64,000 nucleotides of DNA from Bariatricus massiliensis (lineage in GTDB: Bacteria > Bacillota > Clostridia > Lachnospirales > Lachnospiraceae), in contig NZ_LT574837.1 of assembly GCF_900086725.1 (NCBI RefSeq), positions 662,760-726,759 on the forward strand. Reading direction: 5' to 3'. Positions 33,261 through 42,097 of this stretch are shown here, piece by piece. The notes beneath the pieces were generated by a model. The model saw only the letters and a list, made by a program, of their open reading frames with translations. It had not been told where the DNA came from and did no database searches. Every line of letters starts with the position of its first letter. Within the stretch, counting starts at the first letter, position 1. The position numbers and the translations under genes are program-made.

Positions 33261-34160
33261 ATGGAATTAAGAGTATTACAGTATTTCCTCGCCGTGGCTA
33301 GGGAGCAGAGTATCGTGCGGGCGGCAGAATCACTGCACCTCTCCCAGCCCACACTGTCTACACAGATTCGGAATATGGAAGAAGAGCTTGGAAAGCAGCT
33401 TCTCATCCGGGGCACAAAGGGTTCACGGAAGGTAACTTTAACGGAAGAAGGAATGATACTTCGGAAACGTGCGGAAGAAATTCTTGATTTGGTGAAAAAG
33501 ACAGAAAAAGAAATTACCTGCTCCGACGAAATTATCATCGGAGACATTTATATCGGCGCCGGCGAGACCGATGCCATGCGTATTATCGCCAAAGCGGCAA
33601 AGAAACTACAGAAGGATTATCCCGGAATCCATTACCACCTTTCCAGCGGCAATGCGACATTTGTGAAAGAGCGTCTGGATAAAGGCCTGCTCGACTTTGG
33701 AATCGTATTTGGAGAAGTGGATCTAATCAAATACAACGCCATAAGGATACCGGCCAAAGATGTGTGGGGCGTGCTGATGCGGAAAGATTCTCCGCTGGCG
33801 TCCAAAGAAGTGATTTCCCCCGAAGATTTGTGGGATAAGCCACTGATCCTGTCCCAGCAGGAAAACCGGGGCGGGGACATAACCCAGTGGCTCAAGAAGC
33901 AGGCAGGGGAATTAAATATTACGGCCACATTTAATCTTATTTTTAATGCCTCCATATTGGTGGATGAAGGTCTGGGATATGCCATAAGCTTCGACAGAAT
34001 CATCAATACGACAGGGAACAGTAACCTCTGTTTCCGTCCCCTGACTCCGAAGGTAGAGGCCGAGATGAATCTCATATGGAAGAAATACCAGATCTTATCC
34101 AAACCGGCTGAAAAGTTCATCACAATCTTGAGAGAACAATTAAACGATGGCCCCAGCTGA
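33261..34160 (+). CDS. LysR-family transcriptional regulator
   Basis: This is a 299-residue LysR regulator. The start is the ATG at 33261 with AAAGGAGAG upstream; an earlier in-frame ATG at 33243 overlaps that site. The helix-turn-helix is in ELRVLQYFLAVAREQSIVRAAESLHLSQPTLSTQI; the rest is a two-lobed effector domain (GDIYIGAGETDAMRI, FGIVFGEVD, GLGYAISFD). It is divergent from the iron alcohol dehydrogenase with a 200-bp AT-rich gap, the standard arrangement for control of the neighbouring operon. The effector is unknown. Confidence 0.92.
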   Translation: MELRVLQYFLAVAREQSIVRAAESLHLSQPTLSTQIRNMEEELGKQLLIRGTKGSRKVTLTEEGMILRKRAEEILDLVKKTEKEITCSDEIIIGDIYIGAGETDAMRIIAKAAKKLQKDYPGIHYHLSSGNATFVKERLDKGLLDFGIVFGEVDLIKYNAIRIPAKDVWGVLMRKDSPLASKEVISPEDLWDKPLILSQQENRGGDITQWLKKQAGELNITATFNLIFNASILVDEGLGYAISFDRIINTTGNSNLCFRPLTPKVEAEMNLIWKKYQILSKPAEKFITILREQLNDGPS

Positions 34161-34177
34161 GCATTTACCACAACATT

Positions 34178-36109
34178 TTAACAGTCTTTTATCCAGACTA
34201 TCATTTCCCCTGTTCCCCGGTTATTCCAAAGGTAATAGGGTACAAATTTTAACATTATCTCATTCAGGTTCGGGGGCCCGTCAAACCGATACAGGCTCTC
34301 TCCCCAGCCGCTGTCATCAGCAATCGTTCCCTGTGTGATGATGTCGACTTCACCGGCTTCCATCCCATCTGCGGCAAGCTGGTAACCGGCATGTTCTTTG
34401 ATTCCTATTTTTGTCAGGCCCTTGCCGTTATCAATCTCTTCCAGACAATATACCAGAGGGCCTCTGGTGAGAGCGACCCGGCCGAGGTCGCTCTTTACAT
34501 TGGGGTTGGCATAGTTCTTCTCAACTCTCATCGGGAATTCCAACGTAAGTTCATCTTCGTCCTTCCAGTCTCTTCTCAAATGCAGATATCCCTCCCTGCA
34601 GCTTCCCTCCGTGGGCTCTCCATTAAGCGTTACGGTATATCCGCGGGCCCACCCCGGAATTCTGAGAGCTAGATTGAAGTTCCCTCCGCCTCCTATAACC
34701 TTGATTTTCACCTTGCCCTCCCACGGGAAATTGCTGTCAACAATCAGCCTTGTGTTCCCAAAGGGCGTCTTTATCTCTCCACCAATGTAGAGATGCACGG
34801 CCATCGTGTTCTCAGAGAAGGCACAGGCATAATTCCCCAGTGAGGCAATCAGGCGGGCCAGATTAGGCGGACAGCAGGCACACCCGAACCACTTCTGTCT
34901 CTCCACAGCCACATGGCTTTTGCGCTGGTCTTTCCGGCAGGCCTCCGGATTCACTTCCAACGGATTCACATAGAAAAATCTTGTCCCATCCTGAGACATT
35001 CCGCTGAGACAGCCATTGTAGAGCGCGCGCTCAATCACATCCGCATATTCCCCCTTCAACTCCATTTCAAGCATTCGCCTTGCCCAGAAAATCAGGCCAA
35101 CTGAAGCGCAGGTCTCTCCGTATATCTCATCATTAGGCAAATCATAATCAAAGGTAAAGGCTTCTCCATAATCCGAGGAACCTATTGCGCCGGTTATGTA
35201 CATCTGCCGCCTTGTAACATTCTCCCAAAGCTCCTTTACGGCCGCCGTCAGCGTCTCGTCCCCGGTCTCCTTGGCGACTGACGCCATCCCAGAGTAAAGA
35301 TATACCGCCCGCACCGCATGGCCTTCCGCCGTCTTCTGCTCCCTGACCGGCTTGCCGGCCTGATAATACTGGTATTGGAACAGACTCCGCTCCCAATAAA
35401 AAGAGCGTCCATTCTTTTCTATTTCCTCCTTAAAATACAGTGGTTCTTTTCCCCGCTCGTCAATAAAGTATTGCGCCAGTTTAAGGTAGCGCCTCTGCCC
35501 CGTCGTCTCATACAGGCGGACCAAGGCCATCTCCACTATTTCATGACCGGGGTAGGCGTGGATTTTTCCTTCCTCGGGGCCAAACGTGCCGTCGATACAA
35601 TCAGCCAGTCTCTTCACGACCTCCAGAAGCTTTTCCTTGCCCGTACCATTATAATAGGCAATCCCCGCCTCAATCATATGCCCCGCGCAGTACAGTTCAT
35701 GATGATCGGTCAGATTTGTCCAACGCTTATCCAGTCCATTAATAATATAGTAAGTATCCAAATATCCGTCGGGCTGCTGCGCTTTCTCAATGATATCTAT
35801 CACACTGTCGGCAATGGTTTCCAGTTCTTCATCTTTTTTATAGAGGAGTATATACCCAACCGCTTCCAGCCATTTTGCCAGATCACTGTCCTGAAACACA
35901 CAGCCGGCAAACGCTCCCTCTTCCATACCAGCGGCAATCTTGAAATTATGGATGCAGTGACTGGGCGCCGCGTCCGCAATCCGGTCGTTCAAGGCCTCCC
36001 ACTGATAAGGTATCATCTTGTCCTTCACAATATCCAGCTTCGCCTTCCAGAAATTATCGGTGATTTTATAATCTCCGACTTCTATTGGCGTATAAAAAGT
36101 TTTCTTCAT
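34178..36109 (-). CDS. Glycoside hydrolase family 127 beta-L-arabinofuranosidase
   Basis: This is a 643-residue cytoplasmic enzyme (no signal peptide) matching GH127/DUF1680. The zinc and nucleophile residues of the Bifidobacterium enzyme HypBA1 have clear counterparts: E332 and C334 in YGETCASVG, and C410, C412 and C413 in FGCACCPPN. The (alpha/alpha)6 barrel covers residues ~1-430, followed by beta-sandwich domains. It removes terminal beta-L-arabinofuranose from short oligosaccharides such as those on plant hydroxyproline-rich glycoproteins. It follows the LacI gene by 24 bp and is probably controlled by it. No sugar transporter lies beside it in the window. Confidence 0.93.
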   Translation of the reverse strand: MKKTFYTPIEVGDYKITDNFWKAKLDIVKDKMIPYQWEALNDRIADAAPSHCIHNFKIAAGMEEGAFAGCVFQDSDLAKWLEAVGYILLYKKDEELETIADSVIDIIEKAQQPDGYLDTYYIINGLDKRWTNLTDHHELYCAGHMIEAGIAYYNGTGKEKLLEVVKRLADCIDGTFGPEEGKIHAYPGHEIVEMALVRLYETTGQRRYLKLAQYFIDERGKEPLYFKEEIEKNGRSFYWERSLFQYQYYQAGKPVREQKTAEGHAVRAVYLYSGMASVAKETGDETLTAAVKELWENVTRRQMYITGAIGSSDYGEAFTFDYDLPNDEIYGETCASVGLIFWARRMLEMELKGEYADVIERALYNGCLSGMSQDGTRFFYVNPLEVNPEACRKDQRKSHVAVERQKWFGCACCPPNLARLIASLGNYACAFSENTMAVHLYIGGEIKTPFGNTRLIVDSNFPWEGKVKIKVIGGGGNFNLALRIPGWARGYTVTLNGEPTEGSCREGYLHLRRDWKDEDELTLEFPMRVEKNYANPNVKSDLGRVALTRGPLVYCLEEIDNGKGLTKIGIKEHAGYQLAADGMEAGEVDIITQGTIADDSGWGESLYRFDGPPNLNEIMLKFVPYYLWNNRGTGEMIVWIKDC

Positions 36110-36133
36110 CGGTTGATTCCTCCATTCTAATCT

Positions 36134-37117
36134 TTAAACTGTCCTGGTAGACTCTCTTATAATCAATTCACCTCTGACTATTTGTTCCTTTTTAATCTCT
36201 TCTTTTCCTTCGATTTTCATCAACAATGTTCTGGCAGCAATTTGCCCCATCTCATATAGGGGTAAAGACACTGTTGTCAATGGCGGATTCATCCACTGGG
36301 AAAATTCAGTATTGTCATAGCCGGCTACAGAGATATCTCTCCCCACCACCAATCCCTTTTCCTGAATTGCCTGATACACACCGATACACATCTGATCATT
36401 TGCTGCGACTAATACGGTAGGGTACTCCGGAAGACTTAAAATATTTCTTGCCGCTTCACGGGCATCCTCTGCCATCCATTCTCCTCTTTCTATCCACTCA
36501 TCCCGGACTGGCAAATCGTACTCCTGCATTTTTTTCTTAAATGTATTAAGTCTTATCACCGAGTTAAGGGAATTTTCGGGACCGCTGATATATCCAATTT
36601 TACGATGACCTATAGAATATAAATAGTCCATCAAATCAGATATCCCCGCAGCGTCATCTGTTAAAATATTGTTCCCTTCCTCGCTCATGCGGTTCACGTA
36701 TACAGTGGGCAGCATTTTACTCCTCTTTACTTCAACATCTCTTCCCAATTCCGTAGCGGCGATGATAATTCCGGCAAACCGCATTCTCTCACATATGGAT
36801 ATACTGTCTACCTTGGCATTGTGCGCGTTCAAGGTCACTATCTCATAGCCTTCCTCCCGCACATATTCTTGTGCTCCATTTAATAAATCGTCAGTAAACC
36901 AAGACATCCTTGGCTGCAGGGATACAAGTGCTATAAGTTTGGATGATTTGTTGCGAAGCTGGCTTGCAATCATATTGACTTGATATCCCATCTCATCCGC
37001 CTTTTCTATAATCTGCTTACGAGTCACTTCCTTTACCATTTCCGGATTAGTAAAGGCTCTCGATACTGTGCTTATGCTTAGATTTAATTCTTTAGCAATA
37101 TCACTGATTGTAACCAT
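36134..37117 (-). CDS. LacI-family transcriptional regulator
   Basis: This is a 327-residue regulator starting at the ATG at 37117, with an AAAGGATG ribosome site. The LacI helix-turn-helix is VTISDIAKELNLSISTVSRAF with the hinge region VNMIASQLRNKSS. The effector domain is periplasmic-binding-protein-like (GYISGPENSLNS, VLVAANDQMCIGVY). Two perfect LacI-type operators flank its own promoter, so it controls itself and the GH127 gene that follows. The likely effector is an arabinose-containing sugar, inferred only from the neighbour. Confidence 0.93.
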   Translation of the reverse strand: MVTISDIAKELNLSISTVSRAFTNPEMVKEVTRKQIIEKADEMGYQVNMIASQLRNKSSKLIALVSLQPRMSWFTDDLLNGAQEYVREEGYEIVTLNAHNAKVDSISICERMRFAGIIIAATELGRDVEVKRSKMLPTVYVNRMSEEGNNILTDDAAGISDLMDYLYSIGHRKIGYISGPENSLNSVIRLNTFKKKMQEYDLPVRDEWIERGEWMAEDAREAARNILSLPEYPTVLVAANDQMCIGVYQAIQEKGLVVGRDISVAGYDNTEFSQWMNPPLTTVSLPLYEMGQIAARTLLMKIEGKEEIKKEQIVRGELIIRESTRTV

Positions 37118-37133
37118 CTTTTCACATCCTTTT

Positions 37134-37147
37134 TGCAAACGTTTGCA
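37134..37147. promoter_or_regulatory. LacI-type operator O1
   Basis: TGCAAACGTTTGCA is a perfect 14-bp palindrome with the central CG typical of LacI/CcpA-type sites. It lies between the promoter and the lacI-type start codon. The identical sequence recurs at 37198-37211. Confidence 0.85.
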
Positions 37148-37160
37148 TTTTGTCTTTCTC

Positions 37161-37190
37161 ATTATAAGACTCTTATTTTACTTTTGTCAA
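37161..37190 (-). promoter_or_regulatory. Promoter of the LacI regulator-GH127 operon
   Basis: On the minus strand a perfect TTGACA (37185-37190) and a perfect TATAAT (37161-37166) are 18 bp apart, placed between two identical LacI operators. Confidence 0.85.
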
Positions 37191-37197
37191 TCAAAAA

Positions 37198-37211
37198 TGC
37201 AAACGTTTGCA
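37198..37211. promoter_or_regulatory. LacI-type operator O2
   Basis: This is a second perfect copy of TGCAAACGTTTGCA, 64 bp centre to centre from the first and just upstream of the -35. The spacing is close to six helical turns, compatible with looping. Confidence 0.85.
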
Positions 37212-37224
37212 ATTTCTGCCTGCG

Positions 37225-37259
37225 CAAAAAAACAGTCAGACTTCTACATCTGACTGTTT
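37225..37259 (-). terminator. Rho-independent terminator of feoAB
   Basis: Read on the minus strand, AACAGTCAGA pairs with TCTGACTGTT around an 8-base loop, followed by a run of seven T. It lies ~40-70 bp after the feoAB stop codon. Confidence 0.88.
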
Positions 37260-37296
37260 GTCTATTCTTAATTCATCCTTTGACTGGTTACTTGTC

Positions 37297-39642
37297 CTAT
37301 AACAGCACTGCGATGTAATACACTGGAACCGCCGCGATCCACGCAATAGCAAATTGTCCAAATACAACTCCCAGCGCCCATTTACCGCCAAGCTCCCGTT
37401 TTATAGAAGCCACTGCCGCAGCACAAGGTGTATACAGCAGGCAGAATACGAGAAGGGAAGCGGCGCTGGCCGTAGTAAGCGTGCCAAGCAGTGCGTCCGT
37501 AGTGCCGAACAGGACTGTCAAGGAGGAAACAACACTTTCCTTTGCCATGAACCCTGTGACGAGGGCTGTGGATATTCTCCAGTCGCCAAAGCCAATGGGC
37601 GTAAAAATTGGAGAAATAAAACCTGCGGCGGCTGCCAGCATACTATCCTTGGAATCCGTTACCAGATGGAAACTCAAATCGAAGCTCTGCAGGAACCAAA
37701 TCACAAGGACCGCAATGAAGATAATGGTGAAGGCCCTCTGAAGAAAGTCCTTGGCTTTATCCCAGAGAAGCTGGGCAACGTTTTTTGCCCCGGGCATCCG
37801 GTAGTTCGGCAGCTCCAGTACAAACGGAACCGGCTCCCCTTGAAACATTGTCTTCTTGAAAATAAGCGCCATCAAGATTCCTGCGGCAATCCCGAACAAA
37901 TACAGTCCGATCATAACGAGAGCTCCGTGCTCGGGGAAAAACAGCGCTGTAAAGAATGCGTAAATCGGCAGTTTTGCTGTACAGCTCATAAACGGTGTCA
38001 GTAAAATGGTCATCTTGCGGTCTCTCTCGGACGGCAGTGTCCTGCTTGCCATCACGCCGGGAACTGTACACCCGAACCCGATCAGCATCGGTACAATACT
38101 GCGTCCTGACAATCCTAACTTGCGCAGGAGCTTATCCATAATAAACGCCACTCTGGCCAGATAACCGCTGTCCTCCAGAATCGATAAGAAGAAAAAGAGG
38201 GTAACGATAATGGGCAGGAAGCTAAGCACGCCTCCCACTCCGGTGAATATGCCGTCTACCACAAGGGAGCGCAGCACTTCATTGACTCCCGCCGCAGCCA
38301 TAGCTTCGCTTACGAGGCCGGTGAGAGATGTGATTCCCATCTCCAGCAGGTTTTTAAGGCCTTCGCCGATCACGCTGAAGGTCAGCCAGAAGACCAAGGC
38401 CATAATTCCGATAAACGCCGGGATTCCAGTATATTTTCCGGTCAGTATCCGGTCCATTTTCCTACTACGGATACGCTCTTTGCTTTCATGCGGCCTTACA
38501 ATTGTTTCTCCGCAGACCTTCTTTATGTAGTCAAAACGCATGGATGCAATCGCCGACGCCCGGTCAAGCCCGGTCTCCTCCTCCGTCTGGCGGGAAATAT
38601 GTTCCAACGTTTCCGTCTCATTCTGTGTGAGGTTCAAATGTTCAAGAACCTTCCTGTCCCCCTCCAGAATCTTGCTTGCCGCAAAGCGCACTGGGATATC
38701 TACATCTTTGGCATGATCCTCGATCAGGTGCATTACTGCATGGATTCCCCTATGGATGCCTCCCGTGGATTCATCGCAAAAGTCTGTGTTCTCCGGACAC
38801 TCCTGATACTTGGCGACGTGTATGGCATGCTTTACCAGCTCGTCAATCCCTTCTGCCCTTGAGGCTGAGATAGGAACCACCGGCACACCTAAATAGTCCT
38901 CCAGTTCATTCACCAGTACAGAGCCTCCGTTATCCCGCAGCTCATCCATCATATTCAGCGCTATAACCATAGGCATGTTCAGCTCCAGAAGCTGCATGGA
39001 CAAATACATATTACGCTCAATATTGGTGGCATCCACAATATTGATGATGCCTTTTGGCTTTTCCTTCAGCAAAAATTCACGTGTGACAAGTTCCTCACTA
39101 CTATATGGCGACATAGAATAGATTCCCGGCAAATCGGTCAGCAGCGTATTGCTGTGTCCTTTAATCACTCCGTCTTTCCGGTCCACCGTTACCCCGGGAA
39201 AATTGCCTACGTGCTGGTTAGAGCCTGTCAGCTGGTTAAACAGCGTCGTCTTCCCACAGTTCTGATTTCCCACAAGCGCAAAGGTGAGCACCGTGTCCTC
39301 CGGCAGAGGATTTTCTGTTTTGCGTTCATGGTACTTCCCCCCTTCTCCGTAACCCGGATGGGGAATGGTTTCCTTTTTTCGTCGCGCTGTTTTTTCCTGC
39401 TTTGCCTCATGGGGATTGCTTATCTCAATTTTCTTTGCATCCTCCAGACGGATAGTCAGCTCATACCCATGAATCCGAAGCTCTATAGGGTCTCCCATAG
39501 GGGCATATTTGACAACCGTCACCTCGGCGCCCTGTATCAGCCCCATATCCAAAAAATGCTGCCGCAAAGCCCCGTTTCCCCCGACAGAGAGGATTGTTGC
39601 CGTATTTCCAATTTTCAAATCTCTTAGCGTCATATGTCTCAT
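37297..39642 (-). CDS. feoB: FeoA-FeoB fusion, ferrous iron transporter
   Basis: This is a 781-residue fusion protein. Residues ~1-75 are the small SH3-like FeoA domain (LRDLKIGNTATILSV, HFLDMGLIQGAEVTV). A charged linker follows. From ~115 comes the FeoB GTPase: G1 GNQNCGKTT, G3 DLPGIYS and the NIVDATNIERN region, then the two Gate domains of the membrane channel. It imports Fe2+ across the cytoplasmic membrane. FeoA and FeoB are usually separate genes, though fusions are known in clostridia. A promoter and a palindromic site upstream suggest metal-dependent repression; a terminator follows. It stands as a single-gene unit. Confidence 0.93.
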   Translation of the reverse strand: MRHMTLRDLKIGNTATILSVGGNGALRQHFLDMGLIQGAEVTVVKYAPMGDPIELRIHGYELTIRLEDAKKIEISNPHEAKQEKTARRKKETIPHPGYGEGGKYHERKTENPLPEDTVLTFALVGNQNCGKTTLFNQLTGSNQHVGNFPGVTVDRKDGVIKGHSNTLLTDLPGIYSMSPYSSEELVTREFLLKEKPKGIINIVDATNIERNMYLSMQLLELNMPMVIALNMMDELRDNGGSVLVNELEDYLGVPVVPISASRAEGIDELVKHAIHVAKYQECPENTDFCDESTGGIHRGIHAVMHLIEDHAKDVDIPVRFAASKILEGDRKVLEHLNLTQNETETLEHISRQTEEETGLDRASAIASMRFDYIKKVCGETIVRPHESKERIRSRKMDRILTGKYTGIPAFIGIMALVFWLTFSVIGEGLKNLLEMGITSLTGLVSEAMAAAGVNEVLRSLVVDGIFTGVGGVLSFLPIIVTLFFFLSILEDSGYLARVAFIMDKLLRKLGLSGRSIVPMLIGFGCTVPGVMASRTLPSERDRKMTILLTPFMSCTAKLPIYAFFTALFFPEHGALVMIGLYLFGIAAGILMALIFKKTMFQGEPVPFVLELPNYRMPGAKNVAQLLWDKAKDFLQRAFTIIFIAVLVIWFLQSFDLSFHLVTDSKDSMLAAAAGFISPIFTPIGFGDWRISTALVTGFMAKESVVSSLTVLFGTTDALLGTLTTASAASLLVFCLLYTPCAAAVASIKRELGGKWALGVVFGQFAIAWIAAVPVYYIAVLL

Positions 39643-39652
39643 CCTTCCGTTC

Positions 39653-39672
39653 TAGTTAGCAGATTCTAACTA
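39653..39672. promoter_or_regulatory. Palindromic operator downstream of the feoAB promoter
   Basis: TAGTTAG (39653-39659) and CTAACTA (39666-39672) form a dyad with a 6-bp centre. The TTAG/CTAA arms resemble DtxR/IdeR-family sites. It lies between the promoter and the start codon, which suits iron-dependent repression. Confidence 0.5.
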
Positions 39673-39684
39673 TCTCTCTTTATC

Positions 39685-39712
39685 ATAATAGCATTTTTAT
39701 GGAAAGAGTCAA
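39685..39712 (-). promoter_or_regulatory. feoAB promoter
   Basis: On the minus strand TTGACT (39707-39712) and TATTAT (39685-39690) are 16 bp apart, just upstream of the palindrome. Confidence 0.5.
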
Positions 39713-39774
39713 TATGTTCTGAGCGCTTGTTTCTATTTGGCTCAAAAAACTTTCTGATTGGATTAAGGTAACAT

Positions 39775-41670
39775 TCACTGTTTTTCTCCAAGCCCATGCA
39801 CCCGCAGAGCGCGAATGGCGTTGAGAACCGCCAGAATCATCACTCCCACATCCGCAAAAATCGCATACCACATGTTTGCGATACCCATGGCTCCCAAAAT
39901 CAGACAGCCAAATTTAACCACCAGCGCAAAACTAATATTCTGGTACACGATGCGGATACATTTACGGGAGATTTTGACAGCCTTCGGAATCTGCATCGGG
40001 TCATCATCCATCAGCACTACATCCGCCGCCTCAATTGCAGCATCGGAGCCCATAGCCCCCATAGCGATGCCAATATCTGCACGGGTCAATACCGGGGCGT
40101 CATTGATTCCGTCCCCTACAAAAGCCAGTTTTGCCTTTTCCTGTTTTGCGGAGAGAAGCTCTTCTACTTTGGCGACTTTATCCGCGGGCAGCAGCTCGCT
40201 GTACACCTCGTCGATTCCCAGAGAACCGGCAACCTGCTCTGCCACACGCTTTGCGTCTCCGGTCAGCATCACCGTTTTTTCTACGCCCGCCCTTTTCAGC
40301 TCCGCGACAGCAGCTTTGGAGTGAGGCTTTACGATATCAGAAATCACGATGTGGCCGGCGTACTCGCCGTCAACAGCAATGTGGACAATCGTTCCCACAG
40401 AGTGACAGTCGTAATATTCAATGCCAAGCTCCTTCATCAGTTTGCTGTTGCCGATGGCAATTGTTCTGCCGTCCACCTGAGCCTTGATGCCATATCCGGC
40501 AATCTCTTCCACATCGCCTACCCGGCTCAAATCTATCTGGCCGCCATAAGCCTTTTGAAGGCTCTTGCTGATTGGATGGGAAGACGCACTCTCCGCCAAT
40601 GCCGCATATTCCAAAAGCTTGGCGTTCTCCATCTCATTATGGTGGACGCCGCTGACTTCAAACACTCCCTGCGTCAGAGTTCCGGTCTTATCAAATACAA
40701 CATATTTTGCCTGTGATAAGGTTTCCATATAGTTGGAGCCCTTGATCAATATCCCTTCCTTGCTGGCTCCACCGATACCGGCAAAGAAACTGAGCGGAAT
40801 ACTGATGACCAGCGCGCAGGGACAGCTGATAACTAAAAATGTCAGCGCACGGTAAATCCAGACACTCCACTGGGCCGGATTCCCCGCCGCCATCTGGATT
40901 AGAGGCGGAAGAAAGGCCAATGCCAGCGCGCTATAGCAGACGGCAGGTGTGTAAACTCTTGCAAACTTGGAAATAAAATCTTCGGATTTGGATTTACGGG
41001 AGCTGGAGTTTTCCACCAGTTCCAAAATTTTAGACACTGTTGATTCGCCAAATTCCTTCGTGGTCTGCACTTTCAGCACACCGGTCATATTGATACAGCC
41101 ACTGATGACAGAATCCCCTGCCTTGGCGTCCCGGGGCAGGCTCTCGCCAGTGAGTGCACTGGTATTTAAACTGGAATTTCCCTCTGTGATAACTCCATCC
41201 AGCGGAATCTTTTCCCCCGGCTTCACTACGATTACACTGCCGATTTCCACTTCGTCCGGATCCACTTTCACTAACTTTCCATTCTGCTCCATATTGGCAT
41301 AGTCAGGACGGATATCCATGAGCGCACTGATATTCTTGCGGCTCTTACCCACAGCATAGCTCTGGAACAATTCCCCAACCTGATAGAACAGCATCACGGC
41401 TATAGCCTCATTGTAGTCGCCGCTTCCGGAGTATAGCGCCAGCGCGAACGCCCCCACTGTGGCCACTGCCATTAGAAAATTCTCATCAAATACTCTGCGG
41501 TTCCAAATACCTTTTCCTGCTTTTTTCAAAATATCATAACCGATGACCAGATAATCAATCAGATAGCAGATCAGGCGCAGCGCTCCGGCAATCGGAATAA
41601 CGTTCCATACAACTAGCATGGCGGCCGCAATCACAATGCGGGCCAGCATCCTTTTTTGTTTTTTGTTCAT
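39775..41670 (-). CDS. Heavy-metal P1B-type ATPase (zinc/cadmium/cobalt exporter type)
   Basis: This is a 631-residue ATPase. The membrane CPC motif is in ISCPCALVISIPLSF, the phosphorylation site in DKTGTLTQG, and the hinge is GDGINDAPVLT. ALTGESLPRDAK is the actuator loop. The S-C-P-C-A-L motif is common to Zn/Cd/Pb/Co pumps. The protein starts at the first membrane helix and has no N-terminal metal-binding domain. That domain is encoded separately just upstream (41711-41929). The ArsR-type gene divergent from the pair is its likely regulator. Confidence 0.92.
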   Translation of the reverse strand: MNKKQKRMLARIVIAAAMLVVWNVIPIAGALRLICYLIDYLVIGYDILKKAGKGIWNRRVFDENFLMAVATVGAFALALYSGSGDYNEAIAVMLFYQVGELFQSYAVGKSRKNISALMDIRPDYANMEQNGKLVKVDPDEVEIGSVIVVKPGEKIPLDGVITEGNSSLNTSALTGESLPRDAKAGDSVISGCINMTGVLKVQTTKEFGESTVSKILELVENSSSRKSKSEDFISKFARVYTPAVCYSALALAFLPPLIQMAAGNPAQWSVWIYRALTFLVISCPCALVISIPLSFFAGIGGASKEGILIKGSNYMETLSQAKYVVFDKTGTLTQGVFEVSGVHHNEMENAKLLEYAALAESASSHPISKSLQKAYGGQIDLSRVGDVEEIAGYGIKAQVDGRTIAIGNSKLMKELGIEYYDCHSVGTIVHIAVDGEYAGHIVISDIVKPHSKAAVAELKRAGVEKTVMLTGDAKRVAEQVAGSLGIDEVYSELLPADKVAKVEELLSAKQEKAKLAFVGDGINDAPVLTRADIGIAMGAMGSDAAIEAADVVLMDDDPMQIPKAVKISRKCIRIVYQNISFALVVKFGCLILGAMGIANMWYAIFADVGVMILAVLNAIRALRVHGLGEKQ

Positions 41671-41710
41671 AATGACCCTCTCTTTCCATTTACCCCGTCA
41701 GACATATGAA

Positions 41711-41929
41711 TCAAAGTACAATCTCACAGTCAGGCTCCACCTTTTTACATGCTCTGAGTACTTTCTGCATAACCGCTTTCGGCTCCTGTCCATCCACAAA
41801 TTCTACCGTCATCTTCTGTGTCATAAAGTTGACAACAGCAGAAGCCACACCAGAAGTCTTGCGGGCCGCATCCTCCATCAAATTTGCGCAGTTTGCACAG
41901 TCTACCTCGATTTTGTAAGTTTTTTTCAT
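41711..41929 (-). CDS. Stand-alone heavy-metal-associated (HMA) domain protein
   Basis: This is a 72-residue HMA/CopZ-like domain. The start is the ATG at 41929 with AAAGGGG upstream. The metal site is VDCANCANLME (C11 and C14), followed by the ferredoxin-like fold. It should deliver metal to, or regulate, the P-type ATPase encoded 40 bp downstream, which lacks this domain. The two together equal one conventional ATPase, so this is a split arrangement. Confidence 0.88.
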   Translation of the reverse strand: MKKTYKIEVDCANCANLMEDAARKTSGVASAVVNFMTQKMTVEFVDGQEPKAVMQKVLRACKKVEPDCEIVL

Positions 41930-41966
41930 GTGAATATACCCCTTTCTAGAATTCATTTTTAATTTT

Positions 41967-41990
41967 ACAATTAAGCACTTGTTTAATTGT
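41967..41990. promoter_or_regulatory. ArsR/SmtB-type operator
   Basis: ACAATTAA (41967-41974) and TTAATTGT (41983-41990) form an inverted repeat around 8 bp. It lies between the divergent HMA-ATPase and ArsR genes and covers the -35 of the ArsR promoter, the usual position for a metal-sensing repressor. Confidence 0.6.
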
Positions 41991-42007
41991 TATGACTGAA
42001 GTATAAT
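41979..42007 (+). promoter_or_regulatory. Promoter of the ArsR regulator
   Basis: TTGTTT (41979-41984) and a perfect TATAAT (42002-42007) are 17 bp apart. The -35 lies inside the ArsR-type palindrome. Confidence 0.65.
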
Positions 42008-42097
42008 ACGGGTAAATGCACAAGTCAATGCCCCTCCGGCATCCCCTGCCAAACGGGCTAAATTCATTTCTATTTAGAGCAAAAAGGAGATATTTAT

